Assembly (NCBI GenBank): GCA_031763025.1
Contig: JASSKH010000017.1
Coordinates: 10,096,626-10,160,625, forward strand
Origin: Macrocystis pyrifera
Lineage: Eukaryota > Sar > Phaeophyceae > Laminariales > Laminariaceae
Reading direction: 5' to 3'
DNA length: 64,000 nucleotides
Below, one piece after another: positions 19,265 to 48,000 of this stretch (the stretch's first letter is position 1; each line of letters starts with the position of its first letter). The notes under the pieces are model-generated. The model had not been told where the DNA came from. It worked only from the letters and a program-made list of their open reading frames with translations, and ran no database searches. Position numbers and translations under genes: made by a program.

Positions 19265-21485
19265 CTGCTGTACCAGGTATATATTCACGATAGCGTTGCT
19301 GTCTTCGCTTGTTGCTTACAATATATACGTAGAAAAAAATGTGTCCTACACTCGTAATTCCAAGTACGAGTTAGTCGGAAATAATTGGGTGCTGTCAAGA
19401 ACAGATGAAAATATGAAATTCTGTCAATTTCATGCTTTGCTCTTTCGCAGTTCACATATGTTCCCGACTGCCGACCTTCGGCTGGTGTTGTCTTGCCGGC
19501 ACATCTTGCTTTTTAGGCATCGGCGTTTGCTGCCATCACTGATCAAGGCTACCAGTACTCGTATATATACCTGGTACGACGTACATGAAATAATAATAGG
19601 AAACTATTACCTGGTACCTAAAAAGGTGTGAAACAAGCATAACGACAGCCGTCGACGTAAAGCTAACTGAAGGTTTAATTGCGAGTGTTTCTAATTTCGA
19701 CGGCGTTTTTGGTAGGACACCCTTCGAAATTGCTCTCAGGTGGATCTAGCACGACTACCTACCATGATCTCCGAAAACTTGAGCATCCGCTGAACTCTTA
19801 CCAAAAAAATACAAAACCCCACATGTCAGAGGTTGTAGGACGCCAGAACAGCGGACTCAGCGGGCCACAAGCACAATACAGGCATCAGAACAGACGCTGC
19901 GTTACCCTCGCGCACACAGGGCGGTGTCTCCGCTGCAGGGCAGCGTCACCGCTACTGCCCGTCACTGCTGCATCCCGGTGATGGGAACAGCCCGAACTAC
20001 GTTTCTGGTCTCCATCCTGTGTTTCATATGCCTGGTGCTTTTCTTCCGCATACCGGGAGCACAACCCTTGGGACTGTCGCATTGAGGCAGGCAGAGAGCA
20101 CGGCGGACTCATAAAGGCTGTGCTCACCCCGTGTCTCGGATGGGAACGGCTCGCTGAGTTATACCTCCTGCTGTGCTCTGCTGGTCTCTGACGGTCTTGC
20201 TGTTGTGCGGTGCCTTCGACAGAAAGTTCTACCTCCGAACAATATTTGCACGTGGTTGGGTACTCCAAAATTCCTACTGCTGTACGAGTACTCGTACAGC
20301 GGAGGAGGCTTTTGGAGGTGTACATAACTCTTGTGCGATGCCTTATACAGAAACTTCTACCTTCGAACAATCTTTAAATTTGGTTCGGTACTCAAGAGTT
20401 CCTACTGCTGTACGAGAGTACTCGTGCAGCAGAGGAGATTTTTGGAGGTGTAGCGGACCGAAAACGGTACAGCTGTCCGCCGAAGGGCAGGACCGCTAGG
20501 GGTGACCGCTCATCCACTGACGGAGTGGCGAACAGTTCAACGGTGGCCGGTGGGGTGGGGTGTGATCGGCGTACGAGTACTCGTGTAGTTGTTGCGTGTC
20601 CTGCCTTTTGTATCCAGATCTGTCACGTTTAATTGCCAAGCAACACCCAAAGCACACAAGTTGACGAGAGTCGTAAATATCCTGCTGCGCGAGTTCCTAT
20701 TAATAGCGACAGGTATACTACTGTCTTACTGCTGTAATTCACTACAGATACTCACTACGTGCTCGTACCTCACCTGGTACCAGATACCCCACTACGCGAG
20801 GGCGCCATGACTGTGCAGGAGGCAAAGTTTAAGCTGTTGCGTGCCTGTTGTGGCGATGAACACATGGGCACGTCTTGCTGTCGACAGCAGCAGTGATAAC
20901 ATCACACCATCATCTCATTGCGCATCGCGCGTGCCCGAGACGACGAATATACTTGCGAAGGTCGTCACAAAGGCGGCAGTCCTTGTACATACAACAGCTA
21001 GTCCGGTACAGCAGCAGTAGTAGCAGAGAAGCAGGACTGCGTACGAGTACAAGCCAGACAGCAGTATAGTAATACAGCCGCCGTATCAGTACAATGGCAT
21101 TACCGGTAGTACTTTGGGCGTGTCGTGCCGCTGTGTTGCCGCTAGGTACGTTCCGTTTATTGTGTGCTTCATTGCTAGCGTAGTGGCCCAAACGAAATCG
21201 TGAGAGCAGTGCCAGTAGATAAGCTGCAGTTATCAATTGGAAAAAAAAAAAGAAAATATCAAAAGCGGCGTCCAGACCTTCTGCAAGAACTGTTGTGAGC
21301 TTATGCTACCAAAATTAGATATATACACTCCAAAACATGTGTTTTGTGTCACGTCGTCACATCGAGCTCCGTTGGCGCTCGTTTAATTTTTTGTGTTAAA
21401 CTTTTCCGCGCGTGTCGTCACCCGCCTGCCCCCGCCTCCGTCCCACCCACCTGAAAACCACCGTCTTTTGCACGCATCGAAACGA
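19265..21485. other. Intergenic region rich in short tandem duplications
   Basis: No coding exon is recognised. It holds several ACCTGGTAC / GTACCAGGT words, a 125-bp tandem duplication (20208-20455), and repeated TACGAGTACTCGT and CTACTGCTGTAC words. Confidence 0.45.
20208..20455. repeat. ~125-bp tandem duplication containing a 22-nt perfect palindrome
   Basis: Two diverged units share GACAGAAA-TTCTACCT, CGAACAAT, TTCCTACTGCTGTACGAG and TTTTGGAGGTGTA. The first holds a perfect palindrome at about 20279-20300 centred on GAGTACTC. The second has an insertion that breaks it. Confidence 0.8.
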
Positions 21486-36401
<14,916 letters not shown>

Positions 36402-37700
36402 CTGACCAGGAGGAAGAGGCGGTCTACTGAAACGGCCGTAGATGTAACCGCCTGCAACTTGTGGAGCGGACGTTGCGCCGAGCTGTATCGCTGTCGAATG
36501 ATTGTGTGTGAAGTGCGCGCATGCGTTAGGTTTTGACGGAAACTTGTTTCAAAAGAAAATATGGGAGTACGAGGCTGATAACCCGTTGAAATGGCACTTT
36601 TTGGGACGGTTTTGTTTGGGGAAAATGAGGTAGGGAGGTTTTCTCTTCTTACGAAGGAGACTGCGATGCTGCCGTTTGTGCTGCGCGGTAAAGCATGCAG
36701 TTGGTCGTGTGATACCAGGCACCAAGGTACCAGATATGTATGATTATTTGTTCCGGGGCGAGGTTGTTCATCGTGCTATGCAATTAATGGTCCGCTGTCT
36801 TGTGTTGTGTTGGGGCGTGTCGTTTTTGTTTTGTATCCCCCCGCGGATGGCTAAAATGTGAGCTCAAGCTCACCACGCTTACATGGCCAGCGTGTGTCGT
36901 TTGCCGATTCAGCTCGGTTGTAGAACGCAACGATAGTGCTGTGGCGTACACCGGCATACGTACTACCACCCGCTCCTGTTGTGTCGTTCAGCTTTCGGAA
37001 GGGGAGGCGGGGGGCGGGGTGTACTCATGCCATGCATGGCCGTAGTCGTATGGCCGGAAACCTTCGCATCCCTACGATGTCTGGACGGGGCACGAGATGG
37101 GGCACTATGACAAGACGAGCAACAACTTGAAGTATGAGCTCGGCGCGTTGTCGGGGGAATGAAAAGAGATCTCTTTTGTATTACCTTTATCAACTAGAAA
37201 GACCTCAGCTGTGAGTGCTCCCGATTGGGTCGAGGCTCAACTTCGCAAGCTGCGTGACACGTCGGTCGCGGCTTTGTGTATGATTCGTTGTGCGCAGGAA
37301 ATCGTCAATATTGTGTTGTGGAGGCAGCAACGCGCAGAGTGGGCCGATGTGGCATCATTGTTTTTTATGATTTTTTTTTTTGCTTTGTTGCGCGATGTGG
37401 GGGCGAATTTTCGTTGAAATTTTATACAGCGATGTAACGTTGTCAGCAGCGCGTTTTTGTACGGTTATCTGTTCCTCCCGCGGTCGGTCGTGAATTTCTA
37501 TGCAATTTTGATTTTGGCATACGGCAATATGCAGGTCGTGACTTTAATTCTTCGCCACTCACATAACGTAAGCAGTGTGTGGGCTTTTTGAATGTTGTGT
37601 CTCGATTGCTCCCGCATCGCTTTTTTGTCAAAGGGGAACTGTCAGTGGAAACCCTATCGTAGTATATCTCTGAAAAGTTGACGGGGTCTCCAACACACAC
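36402..37700. other. Spacer after the transporter
   Basis: No gene is recognised. A short Element P fragment occurs at about 37018-37090 (CATGCATGGCCGTAGTCGTA). Terminator and poly-A signals could not be assigned. Confidence 0.45.
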
Positions 37701-37707
37701 AGTGTAC

Positions 37708-37937
37708 TTGGACTCGGGTACTCGGATACCCGGTGATTTACGTGTCCCCGGTGCGGTATCCCCCACCACATACCTCATAGACGTGCGTGTTGGAGACCTT
37801 GACATATTTTTCTGAGATGGTTTACGAGGGTTTCTGGGAGTTGTGGTGAGGGATATCGTACCGGGGACACGTAAATTACCGGGTACCCGGATACCTGGGT
37901 ATCCGTTCATGTTGGGGACCCCGGTACCCGAGTCCAA
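37708..37937. mobile_element. 230-bp near-palindromic element
   Basis: The 13-nt ends are perfect inverted repeats: TTGGACTCGGGTA (37708-37720) and TACCCGAGTCCAA (37925-37937). Inside, GATTTACGTGTCCCCGGTG and the GTGGTGAGGGATATC block pair as further arms. Composition is dominated by GGGTACCCGG words, which continue to about 38030. Confidence 0.85.
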
Positions 37938-38099
37938 ATACCCGGCGGGTAATAGGTCCTACCCGTACCCGAACAGGTAGTGAGGTCCCGGTACTACCCG
38001 TCGGGTACCTGGGTAGTGGACGCACGGGGTACAAGTCTACTGTACACGTCATTTATTTTTGGGAAATGGTCGAACGGGGGTATACCCCTGCCCTCTTCA

Positions 38100-38225
38100 G
38101 CCAAACGGGGGGTAGGGGGGGGGGTATACTCATGCCATGCACGGCCGTAGTCGTATGGCCATAGACCCTCGCCTTTCTACAATGCCGGGATGGAGCACGT
38201 CGGATTTTCACCGACCACGCAGGGA
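38100..38225 (+). repeat. Element P fragment
   Basis: GCCATGCACGGCCGTAGTCG, GACCCTCGCC, ACAATGCCGGGATGGAGC and TTTTCACCGACCA; preceded by a G run. Confidence 0.85.
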
Positions 38226-39519
38226 TGAAGAAAACACATCCGCGAGAGGTGCCCCCGCTTGCTCCAACCTACTTAAAATTCAATTATGACGCACTGGCGA
38301 GACATCCACGGTCCATTCATGTAGCGCACGCTCTCCAATTCTTTTCCGGGCACGGTATTGGGGCTGGCGGTACCATGGCGCAGGAGGGTGAACAAGGATT
38401 CCCCCTTTTGGACTACGATTTGAGGGGAGGTGTGCCCCCGGAGTTCTACGAGTACTACAGATTTGAATGTATTACTCCATTTTGAATGCTGTTTGCTCCT
38501 TTTTCACCGACTATTTGCCCCGTATTGGCCTTTTTGGGATAGCTTCGATGTTGCGCCACCAATCTATTCTGAACGGACCCACGGCGGAACATCAAGGTCT
38601 GTCCAGCATCGAGATCTCTGTGACGTTTCGTTTCAGTTATTTTCGTATGTCCCCCGTTTTCGTTCGGCCATCGCTTTCGGGTAAAAACCCCTAGACTGTT
38701 CAATACCACTCTGTCCGCAAACTCCCTACCCTTGGGTAATCTAAATTGAAAAGTCGAAACCTTTCTGTCTGACTCCCCTCACAAGGAAACTCAAGCCCTA
38801 GCAAAATCTGATCACGCACCGCTCCCGACGTTGACGTGTGTGACCATCCGTCCACGCTGCAACGCTATGTAGCGAGAAACCAACCCACATATCCACCCAA
38901 ACCACCCACACACCCAGCAGTACAGCAGTACCATCTTTTTGTGATCCCCCTCCTTGCCGGGGATCGAGTCACTCTTCCCCGGGAGCGCGCCTTCCCACGC
39001 CCCCCGCTCGCCGAGTTGGGCATTGGTACTCGTTCTTTCGGCGGGGACCCCGAGAGATGCGGTGCAGGGTCGGCTTGGCACGCTTGCGCGGTCGAAGAGG
39101 ACCGGGGGGCGCACGGGAGGGCAGGCGCCCAGCGGAGGACATTAATAAATGCATAGTATACAAGGAGTCAAAATTTCAATGCATGCACCATCCACCGACC
39201 TACCCACCCACCCACGCACTCATTCATGCATCCACTTACTCATCCACCCAGCCACCCAAATGCCGATTCACTCACTACCTGGTATGTATGTGAAGCAGTA
39301 CATCAGCGCGTACAGCAGGCACGTTTTTAAACGGTCGATAATGGTCAGGCGTTGGCATAGGAATCGTGCATATATTATATACTGGTATTGTTTATTCATT
39401 TTCATTTCTTTTTCCGGTTCCATGTACTCGAAGGCAGTCTGTAGATGTCTATAGAGTGTTTGATGTTCGACGTTTTTTTTTAAATCGACTGCGCAAGACC
39501 AATATTGTCATGATACTGC
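38226..39519. other. Unassigned spacer
   Basis: A plus-strand open frame at 38225-38485 (86 aa, ending near GVPPEFYEYYRF) and a GC-rich island at 38950-39140 look mildly exon-like. No family, splice partner or conserved motif could be recognised. Confidence 0.4.
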
Positions 39520-40300
39520 CTTGAATGAGGCAGAAGCCCGGTAATTACTTGGGTCCGAGTATTGGGGTCGTATTTGTAGTACTTGGGAGGCTTATCTTAG
39601 ATGGAAAACCAGGGGTTTTCCAAGCGAGGCACGAGTTTGGCTGCCAGTCGCCGCGTGCATAAACGGAATAAAGCTACCCTTCTTCTATCTCTAAGCAAAC
39701 AACACACGTGAGTACCCACGAGTACCGACTTCATAGGCAAACCTGTCCAGGGATACAAAGTGTCCCGACTCTCTGATCTTAACAAGTGGCGTCGCTTTCC
39801 CATGAAACTTCCTCGCCCTCCCCCCCGTTGCGGGTGGCCTGGCGATGGCTTCCGTTGACGATTTATTCCTGCCCCTTACGGCTAGGCCTTCCTTTCTTTC
39901 TTTTTTTTTTTTATGTACCTTGTCGGCTTCGTTGCCTCGCCGTTCAGAGGTTGGGAGTAGGTTTTGAGGAGCCGCATCTTCCGACTCATGTTTTAGTCCG
40001 TGGAATCGGGGTTTACATGAATTTCCCATAATTCTGCAATAATATATACGGCTCATCAGAGTGGGCTAGTGTTATGATATTTCCTTGAATGAGGCCGAAA
40101 GCCCGGAAATTACCTGGGTTCAAGTATTATTGGGGTCGTATATGTAGTACTTGGGAGGCGTATCTTAGAAAACCAGGGGTTTTCCCAGCGAGGCACGAGC
40201 TCGGCTGCCAGTCTCCGCGTGCACGAAAGGAATAAAGCTACTCTTCTTCTGTCTTTAAGCAAACAACACACGTCGTGAGTACCCACGAGTACCAACAAAA
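39520..40300. repeat. Dispersed repeat D, copies 2 and 3
   Basis: Copies at about 39520-39740 and 40075-40300 share TTGAATGAGGC, GCCCGG(T/A)AATTAC, TTGTAGTACTTGGGAGGC and AAACAACACACGTGAGTACC-type sequence with each other and with 2150-2310. Both are in the same orientation. Confidence 0.85.
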
Positions 40301-41929
40301 CAACGTTCTGATGTTGCAACGGGAGCTATGGGCTAAATTGACACACGACACGAAATTGGAACGTGGAAGAGTGGTGAGCCCAAGCTTTATTTTTACCAAT
40401 CCGCCGGAGGATAAAAAAAAGATAGACAAAACAACGAGAGTACGTACGTATTTATACAGAAAACGTAGTAGTGGCGGCCGTCAATCGTTTACTCGTGACC
40501 GTCGTGTCCTTATTTGACAAGTCTACACTCCGCGCTGCTGTATCAAGTACCAGGGTCACCAACTCAACAACACAAATCTACGAGAGTACTAAATGGTAAC
40601 ACCTATTAATAGGGAACAGCAAGGTAACGATTGCCCCGCTCTACAGTAAAAATAAGGCTTCGGTATTCATATTACAGTAATACCAAAACGATCGTTATAC
40701 GAGTAGTGGTAGGGATACGGGTACCTGGTAGCCGAAAGAAGAGCACAGGCGGCGTTCTAGTCTGGCCAACGAAGAACCAAGTATACCAATCGTGTCGAAG
40801 GGTTTCGTAGAGGGATCGTTTGGGGAGAGATTTGGTTGTTGACATATCGAATACTTGGTTGGACGAATGGCTGGCATGTTACGGTGATTCATGGTGTGTG
40901 CTATTTCCAGCCCGCCAAGGAAATTTTGTTTCCGCCGTATAAGAGGTGCTCGTACTCACATACAGTTTATAGCGCCACGTATCCGTACCGGGACGTTTCC
41001 ATCTTGAGTGTCCACTTGAGTAGCAAGAACGCTTGTTGGTATTCACTTTTGTGTTGCTTGATTGAGTGAAGTCTGAAAAGCCAAGAATCATAAACATATA
41101 TATATATGGATGTGCCCCCATCCAACCTCAAACACGAACATCCTAGGGAACAGCAGGACAACAATTCTCATATCGTTGGCGCTACGAGTACTACTGCTGT
41201 AATGGAGATAAACTGTTTTTTGGGGTGTTCGCAGCAGAAATCACTGAAACGGCGAGACAGGAGTGGGAGGAGAGGGAAGCACTTTACTGTACGAGCTACA
41301 TACACATGTCGTAGACGACCTGTAGAAGCCTGCCAAAACACGGTAATTTTTTGGCCCAAAAAGAGACACAAAAATTGTCTTCAGAAAGGGTTCGTTAGTT
41401 CGGGCCAGGTCTGCTATTGCCTGTACATATACTCGTATGTACGACTTGCTGTACGACCATGTACGGCCTGTACGGCTTTGGCCGGTCGACGGCGTAACTA
41501 TTGGACGTGTAGTGTTCCGGTTCGTTCGAAACCGTCCAAATTTGTATTATTGTAAGTTTTTCGACGCACGACCAAACACGAACACGTGCGACAAGAAGAG
41601 AGAAACAAACAACAGCAACAACGACAAAACAGGAGGAGGAGTAGGTGTGAGTCACCAACAACACCATAACCTTCACGAGGCATGTAACAGTAGAGCACGT
41701 GCAACCGGCGTGCAACGGTTCAAGGTGTCACGCAGTTTGCAGATAGAAGTATCGGCCGATCTATGTGGTGGGATCTCACACAAGGTTGACGACACCTTCG
41801 TCGTACTGTTGTCCAGCGTCCATCGGTTCATCGAATATAATACGCTGTTTGTACCGGTATCCAAATATTTTTTCGACACCTACGAGCGTACGAACAGCAG
41901 GCACAGGGCGATTGAAGCTGTGTTGTCCA
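40301..41929. other. Upstream flank of the p25-alpha-like gene
   Basis: No coding exon is recognised. It contains several GTACGAGT / TACTCGTA words. A long plus-strand open frame (41437-42027) overlaps exon 1 of the next gene in another frame and is a shadow. Confidence 0.4.
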
Positions 41930-42013
41930 ATGGACGACGTGGAAGAGGAGCTTTGGAACATCTTCACCTTCTACACGCTTCGGGGAGGGCCTTCGGATTT
42001 GACCAGGCTGTCT
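41930..42013 (+). CDS. p25-like exon 1
   Basis: ATG at 41930, MDDVEEELWNIFTFYTLR, ending at TCT before GTGAGT (42014), phase 0. The frame is open further upstream but without family similarity, so this Met is preferred. Exon, donor and following intron start are repeated in part 265 bp downstream. Confidence 0.75.
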
Positions 42014-45000
42014 GTGAGTGCCAGTAGTGATTGTGCCACTGACTGTACAGCACTTGAAAATGTATAAAAAAGACATGCATTACGTGCTGTAGTCTAATGT
42101 AGATATTTATTTTGGGCTTGGTGTTCTCATTCATACGTACATTATATCATACATTCATGGTACTATATGCCTCTGCGATCAATGGATCCTTGCATCTGTA
42201 CACATGATGGCCACGTGGTTCTCTGATATCGCCCGGAGGAGATACTCGTCTACGAGTCGGTCCTATCATAAGACATGCGTGAGTGCCAGTAGTGATTGCG
42301 CCACTGACTGTACAGCATTTGAAAAGGTATAAAAAACACATACATGCATTGCGTGCTGTAGTCTAAAAAACAATGTAGATATTTATTTTGTGCTCGGTGT
42401 TTTCGTTCATACGTATCATTATATCATACATTCATGGTGCTATATGCCTCTGCGATCAATGGATCCTTGCAACCGTACACATGATGGCCACGTGGTTCTC
42501 TGATATCGCCCGGAGAAGATGCTCGTCTGCGAGTCGGTCCTATCATAAGACATGCGGAGCTGGTCCTGCAGTAGCAGGATGTATGCTGCTGTGTTTCCCC
42601 CAGCACCGAGTATGATCTTTTTCACGCACTGTTACCGCCAGTGAAACCCTACAGAACCCGCACTGCTGTACCAGGTACATGTTGTAGTGTCGGTCGGACT
42701 GACTGAACTACTGCTGTGGCCGAGCATACATATTGATATGATTGCTGTACGCCAAGTGATCTGCCATTATTACGTACCGTAAAAAATGTTGCGGTCGCAT
42801 CACAAGCCAAGAGCTCGATGCTATCTTAACTGGCACATGGACAGCACTGCCGCATCTCCAAGCTCGCGGCAAATAACCCCCACACGAAATCGCCCGACGG
42901 AAGTACTCCTCGTATTTCTTCGTAATATAATTTGTCTGGCCCTCCTGGTCGTTGAACAGGTCACGCAATTTTTACGCCTGGCGAGGGATTGTCAGATCGT
43001 CGATGACTGCCAGATCGTCAGTGCAGGTCAAGGTTGCGTCGTCGTGGACAGAGGATTGCATGGCCGACCTCCGGGGAACGCAGCCCGTCGACCCAAGCGG
43101 TTCGTGAAGCGCAGTCTAGGACAGGCGACGGTGAACCTCGCGTTTGCCTCCGTCGTCCAGAGGCGTACCAAGGTGCCGACACAACGCTAGCCTAGTAAAT
43201 AGTAATAAGGATGTTCACGGCTTGATCGTGTGCCGATCACGTCAATCACTGTTTGTCCGACAGGGTACTTTAGCCACCTCTCTTCTCTCTCCTCTCTATG
43301 GAAGACCAGAGACCTTTTCGGCTTGTCGGCTTGCCGCAGTCGTTATTTGCGGCAAGTCACGCAGCCACGCGCGCACGCGTCTCGGAAGACTGCAGCAGTA
43401 GTAGTCACGCGACACAGCAGTTAGTATCTCCTGTTTAAGCTACTAATAGTAAGGCTCCCGGCTTATTGTGATGTCAACGTTGAGCATAGGTTCTGATTAA
43501 AGGCTATAATACTGCCCATACCAGCTAAACCTGGTACCCGGTAGTATTTAGAGAGGCTATCCACACTGAGCACAAATATTTAGCTGTTAAATCTTGAACA
43601 AATAAAAAGTCAGCATGAAATTCTTAACTCCCAGATTATTAACACGGTGTCGCGTACTGCTGTACTACGAAGATATTCAGGTCCCGTGGCAACACGGAAG
43701 AACGGAAGGAATATATAGGGAATAACGTATAATGTTTATCTGCCCAAGTATGTCACCACCCAACCAAGCAATGGGCACTGCTGTATCCTTCCCTTTTGGT
43801 GTTAATAGTCAGTTTTTCTCTTGCATGTCCCACAAGGTCAATATCAATAGAGCTCGAATTTAGAGTTGCTGCGTACGATTTTCTACAGGAATACTGCTGC
43901 ACTCGATATATCAGAAGCAGAGGCGGACGGCTTCTTCTACGGCTTACGCAGCCCCCAGCTACTTACTGTCATCGAAACACTGAGATTCGCTCCGCCTAGA
44001 TTGCGCGCAGAAAGCGTTTCAAGCCCTCAAAAATAAAACCGTTTCCATTTTATATCCGTATTTTAATTCAGCAAAGCTGAGCCTCATGTAGCAACCAGCG
44101 AGCGCTTGCGCGGCCAACGTTTTTTTGTTCACGTGCCTAGGTCACGCCGGAAACCGGCTGCGGCCGAAACGCCAAGAGGCAACCTCGACACCCGGCAGTA
44201 CCCAGCGAGCGCGCCACTTTAACGAGCAAACTCAACTATCCCGAGTTTCTCGATGCCCTTTTGATTTTGGGCAAGCGCATGTACAGCGGGAAGGTCCCTA
44301 AGGTTTTGAAGCTCTCCGCACAGAAGACTGCGGCAGCGGGAAGCCGGCACCGCGGCCGGAGCGTTGAGTCCATGTTCCAGCAGGTGGGTGCTGGAGTTCC
44401 ACTGTTGTTGTCCTGGAAGGCTCGTAAATACCCAGGGATAGGAATAAGATAAAAACGTGGCGTGTTGTTTTGAAGGGCCTGCACGTTTAGGGGAAGCGGG
44501 CAGGCAACTGTGGACGAAGCGTTGAGTTCATGTTTCGGCAGGTTGCTGCTGGAGTTGTGCTACTATAAGTTATTGCCCCTGGAAGGCCTGTAAAGGTCCA
44601 GCATTTAGCCCTTGTTACCTCTGCAAAAATGACCCCACACTAATCCCAAGTAGTTTTCTCCCAAAAACGTGGGTGCAGTTCTGCACAAGTGTCAAGGGAA
44701 AAAAGATGGCGTACTTCTTGAAAGGCCTATACGTGTAGGGAAACAGAGGTCATGGACGGGGCGAGAGCCGACTCACTCCTTCTCCAACTACATCCGCCCG
44801 CAGTAGATAGTAGCTTAGGGGTCTAACATCGTAACAGCACCAGTAAGAAGGGGCGGGGGAAGCTGTGGACAGGAATTGACGGGAATTTCGTTAGATTAGC
44901 AGAAGGTGATTCCGTGTTTTCCCATTGCAGCGCCAAGATAATCTTCGCTGAATTGGGGAGGCTGTTCCAAGAGCTACTGTTGTAGAGTCGTGCCGACAAA

Positions 45001-48000
45001 CCACTTGAAAATAATGACGCCAGGGCAATTCCCCAGCTCGTTCGCGCCAAAAGCCAGAAGTTTTACGGTGTGTCGCTTCTCTGCGAAAGGCTCGTCAAGT
45101 GCTTCTTCTACTGCTCTGTTGGAGTAGAAAGCGTCCTCAACATGTGCTATTTGTTGTTCGGAGGTGTCCTGGTACCGAGGTGTTTCCTTTGAGCTAAAGC
45201 CAAGACCTGCAAGAACGGCCTTGAATGCGCATGCTCAAGAACTGCGGCGAAAAGTTCACGCATCGGATACCATCGATTGACTCCCACTTCATGATCTAGA
45301 TCATTCCAGGCAAATAGATTCCTGATTTGTGAGATACGAAGTATAGCTCATGTTAAATCTGCATGATCAGGTACTTGAGTACGTGTACAGATCCTGCACA
45401 GCACCTCATAACGGCAGGTGAGGATCTGCACTATCTACATTGTCGACAGTAGATCGTGATATATCCTACTGTATACATAAGTGTGGAAAGATTGGTAGGG
45501 TGGGGCGAAAGCTAATGGGGTGGGCGGAGAAAGACGCGCGATTCACAGCGATGCAAAGGGTGCTGGCCACTTCCTATTTGCTAGATAAAGGACAACTGTC
45601 GCTTTTCTTCGACGTCAAGGACTTTTTACGAGTAATTATTCGGTCGAAACATGCGTACGGGGGGTTGTAATGTACGGCGACGGAGCTATTTATAAATGCA
45701 TATCGTCGAGCACGAGGCCAAACCTTGACCAGAAATAATAACTTTAGGGACTGCTAAGACTTTCGTTAGACACCAAGTCCGGAGGTGTCCGGTCGGTTTC
45801 GATCGGCGTCAATTCCACTCATGAGTGTCGGATAGAGCCTGTCGGACGAGTTCCTTTAGGAAGTCTCTCCACTACTAACTCTTCATCCATTTTCGGGGAT
45901 CGAATTTCAGATCCGCGGATGATTCTAAACAAAACGCAACTTCCACACACCCAAAACAAAGAGATGAACGCATCTTCCTGTACCGATGTGCAGTATACCA
46001 ACGACCCGGCGTGCCGTAGGCAGGTTTTTGAGCCGACATGAAAACTGGCTCGGCTTGTTTTTCGGATTCTCACCGAAAAGAGGGTCGGTTTCGGCCGCTT
46101 TTTTTCAAGCAAACCGACACCGAAAAAAAACTGAGAGAAAAACAAGAAAAACACGAAAATGTCGGGGTTAGTTTCGGTCGTTTTTTAGCAAATAAATCGA
46201 GAAAAAAAGCATGTTTTCGGTCGGGCAAAACCGAAAAAAAACGACCGAAAAAACCGACTTTCAGTTTTCGGTTCACAACCCTGTCTATAGGATACTGAGC
46301 GATCGGCACGTGTGTTTGCGCCAAAAAACAAGTGAGAGAGTTTTGACAGTTCTCCCTCCTGCTTGTACAGAGGATCCTCACCTTTCGCCTCTCTTTCGCC
46401 TGTGCTCACTGCGTGTGGGTTGTTTCCATTTCATTTATAGTATTCGCCCGTATTTTCTCTCTCCCTTTCATGTAATAGCCGTAACTCAGATCCGGGGTCA
46501 CATGGCAGGCTCGTATCCTCCCTGCCTACTATGGTTCGTGCCTTGCATTTTCATCGTGAGAATACTTTAGCTCTTTGTTCCCTCGTCGACTGGTATCGAA
46601 TCTAGCGTACCCACACTAAGCGCTCTCAACAGTTGGTTCCTTATATATATATATATATATATATTTCCAAATACATTCACAATCTCACTACGGTGGGAGT
46701 CGAACTCCAGGATCAACGCTTGAGTAGTAGCATTCGAGAGTAACCAACAGACCACCGGGGTAATCGGGCGTATTGTGTACTACTGTATACGGAGGGGGAA
46801 ATGCTCTGTATATCTTTCTACACTCCACTCGTACTTGGTTACCGCAAGAGAGCGTACACGCAGCCACTCATATACTGCATATATTCCATGCATGATATCG
46901 AGTGCACCCCCTCCCCCCCCCTCTCTCCACATCTTTTTGCCCATCGATCATACACACGTCACAGCTACTGATGGAGAACATCCTGCCTTTAGCATCACGT
47001 CGACGGCCGGTTTCAGTGTCAGCTGCGATGCACGACCCTCTGGTTCGAGATCTGTTGCGGCACTACAAGCCCGCGCTGAGAGAAATGTTCAGGTGCAACA
47101 GCTTTCACGCGGGCCACGCTGACGAAGGGTGTGATCACCTTGTCCTATAGTATAGTAGATGGGATCACGTTGTATAATCATCCAACGAACAAGCGGTGGT
47201 GTAGCAATAGCAATGACGAGCGGGGCAAGGGGCTTACTTATACGGCCGCCTAAAGTATACCAGATATCATAGGACAAGCCTTAACAGGGCACGCCTTAAT
47301 TGTGGGCTAGGTAACAAAACTGGACATCCGTGCCACCCGACCGAGAATCTCCGATTTTTTTCGATGCCTTCCACCAGTCCACCAGCGCGCACGGTTGGCC
47401 ATGGTTGACGACAGTTTTAGCTATCAGCGTGAGTTTCTGGTGAAAGGTCACCTTATGCTCCAAATTGAATACCTGTAAGTTTAATTCCCGTGTGTTTCAT
47501 TGTGTCTGACACAGCACTTTTCGGGGTGCGGTATGGTGACTCACGCTCCTGGTATATACTCGGAAAGGCGTCCGTTGTAAAAATATAAGCCTCATCTCCC
47601 AAAATATGTACCGTCATCTGCGGAACCGTGTGTGTGCAGATTCTACGCAGCGTCTCCCTCCGCCGTGGTCACCAAGCATCCGTCTCACAGGGGCAGCAGC
47701 GGCAGCGTTGGCGAAGGTACCGCTACACAATCGGCGAAGGTCGGGGACGTAAAACAGGTTGTCCAGCCGCCGGCCCACGAATATCTTCGAGCTACTGTTA
47801 ATAACAATATCCCGCCGGCCCAGCATTCGACCCAGTCTGCGAACGCTCACGATACCCCCCCCGTGCCCGAATCTGCCTTGGAGACCGGTGATGCTGTACC
47901 TTCCATATCTGTGGAAGGGAAAGCCTGCGACGCCGACGGGGATTCCGATGAAGACTGTACCTTTGGAGGTGCTGTCCACGGTGCTGTCGACCCCCTCACC

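Noticed and set aside
38950-39140. GC-rich island as a possible exon
   Set aside because: Both strands are open but no family match or phase-compatible partner exon could be found nearby.
46641-46770. tRNA gene on the minus strand
   Set aside because: A TTCGACTCC loop resembles a B box, but acceptor, anticodon and T stems do not pair; kept only as a tRNA-like repeat.
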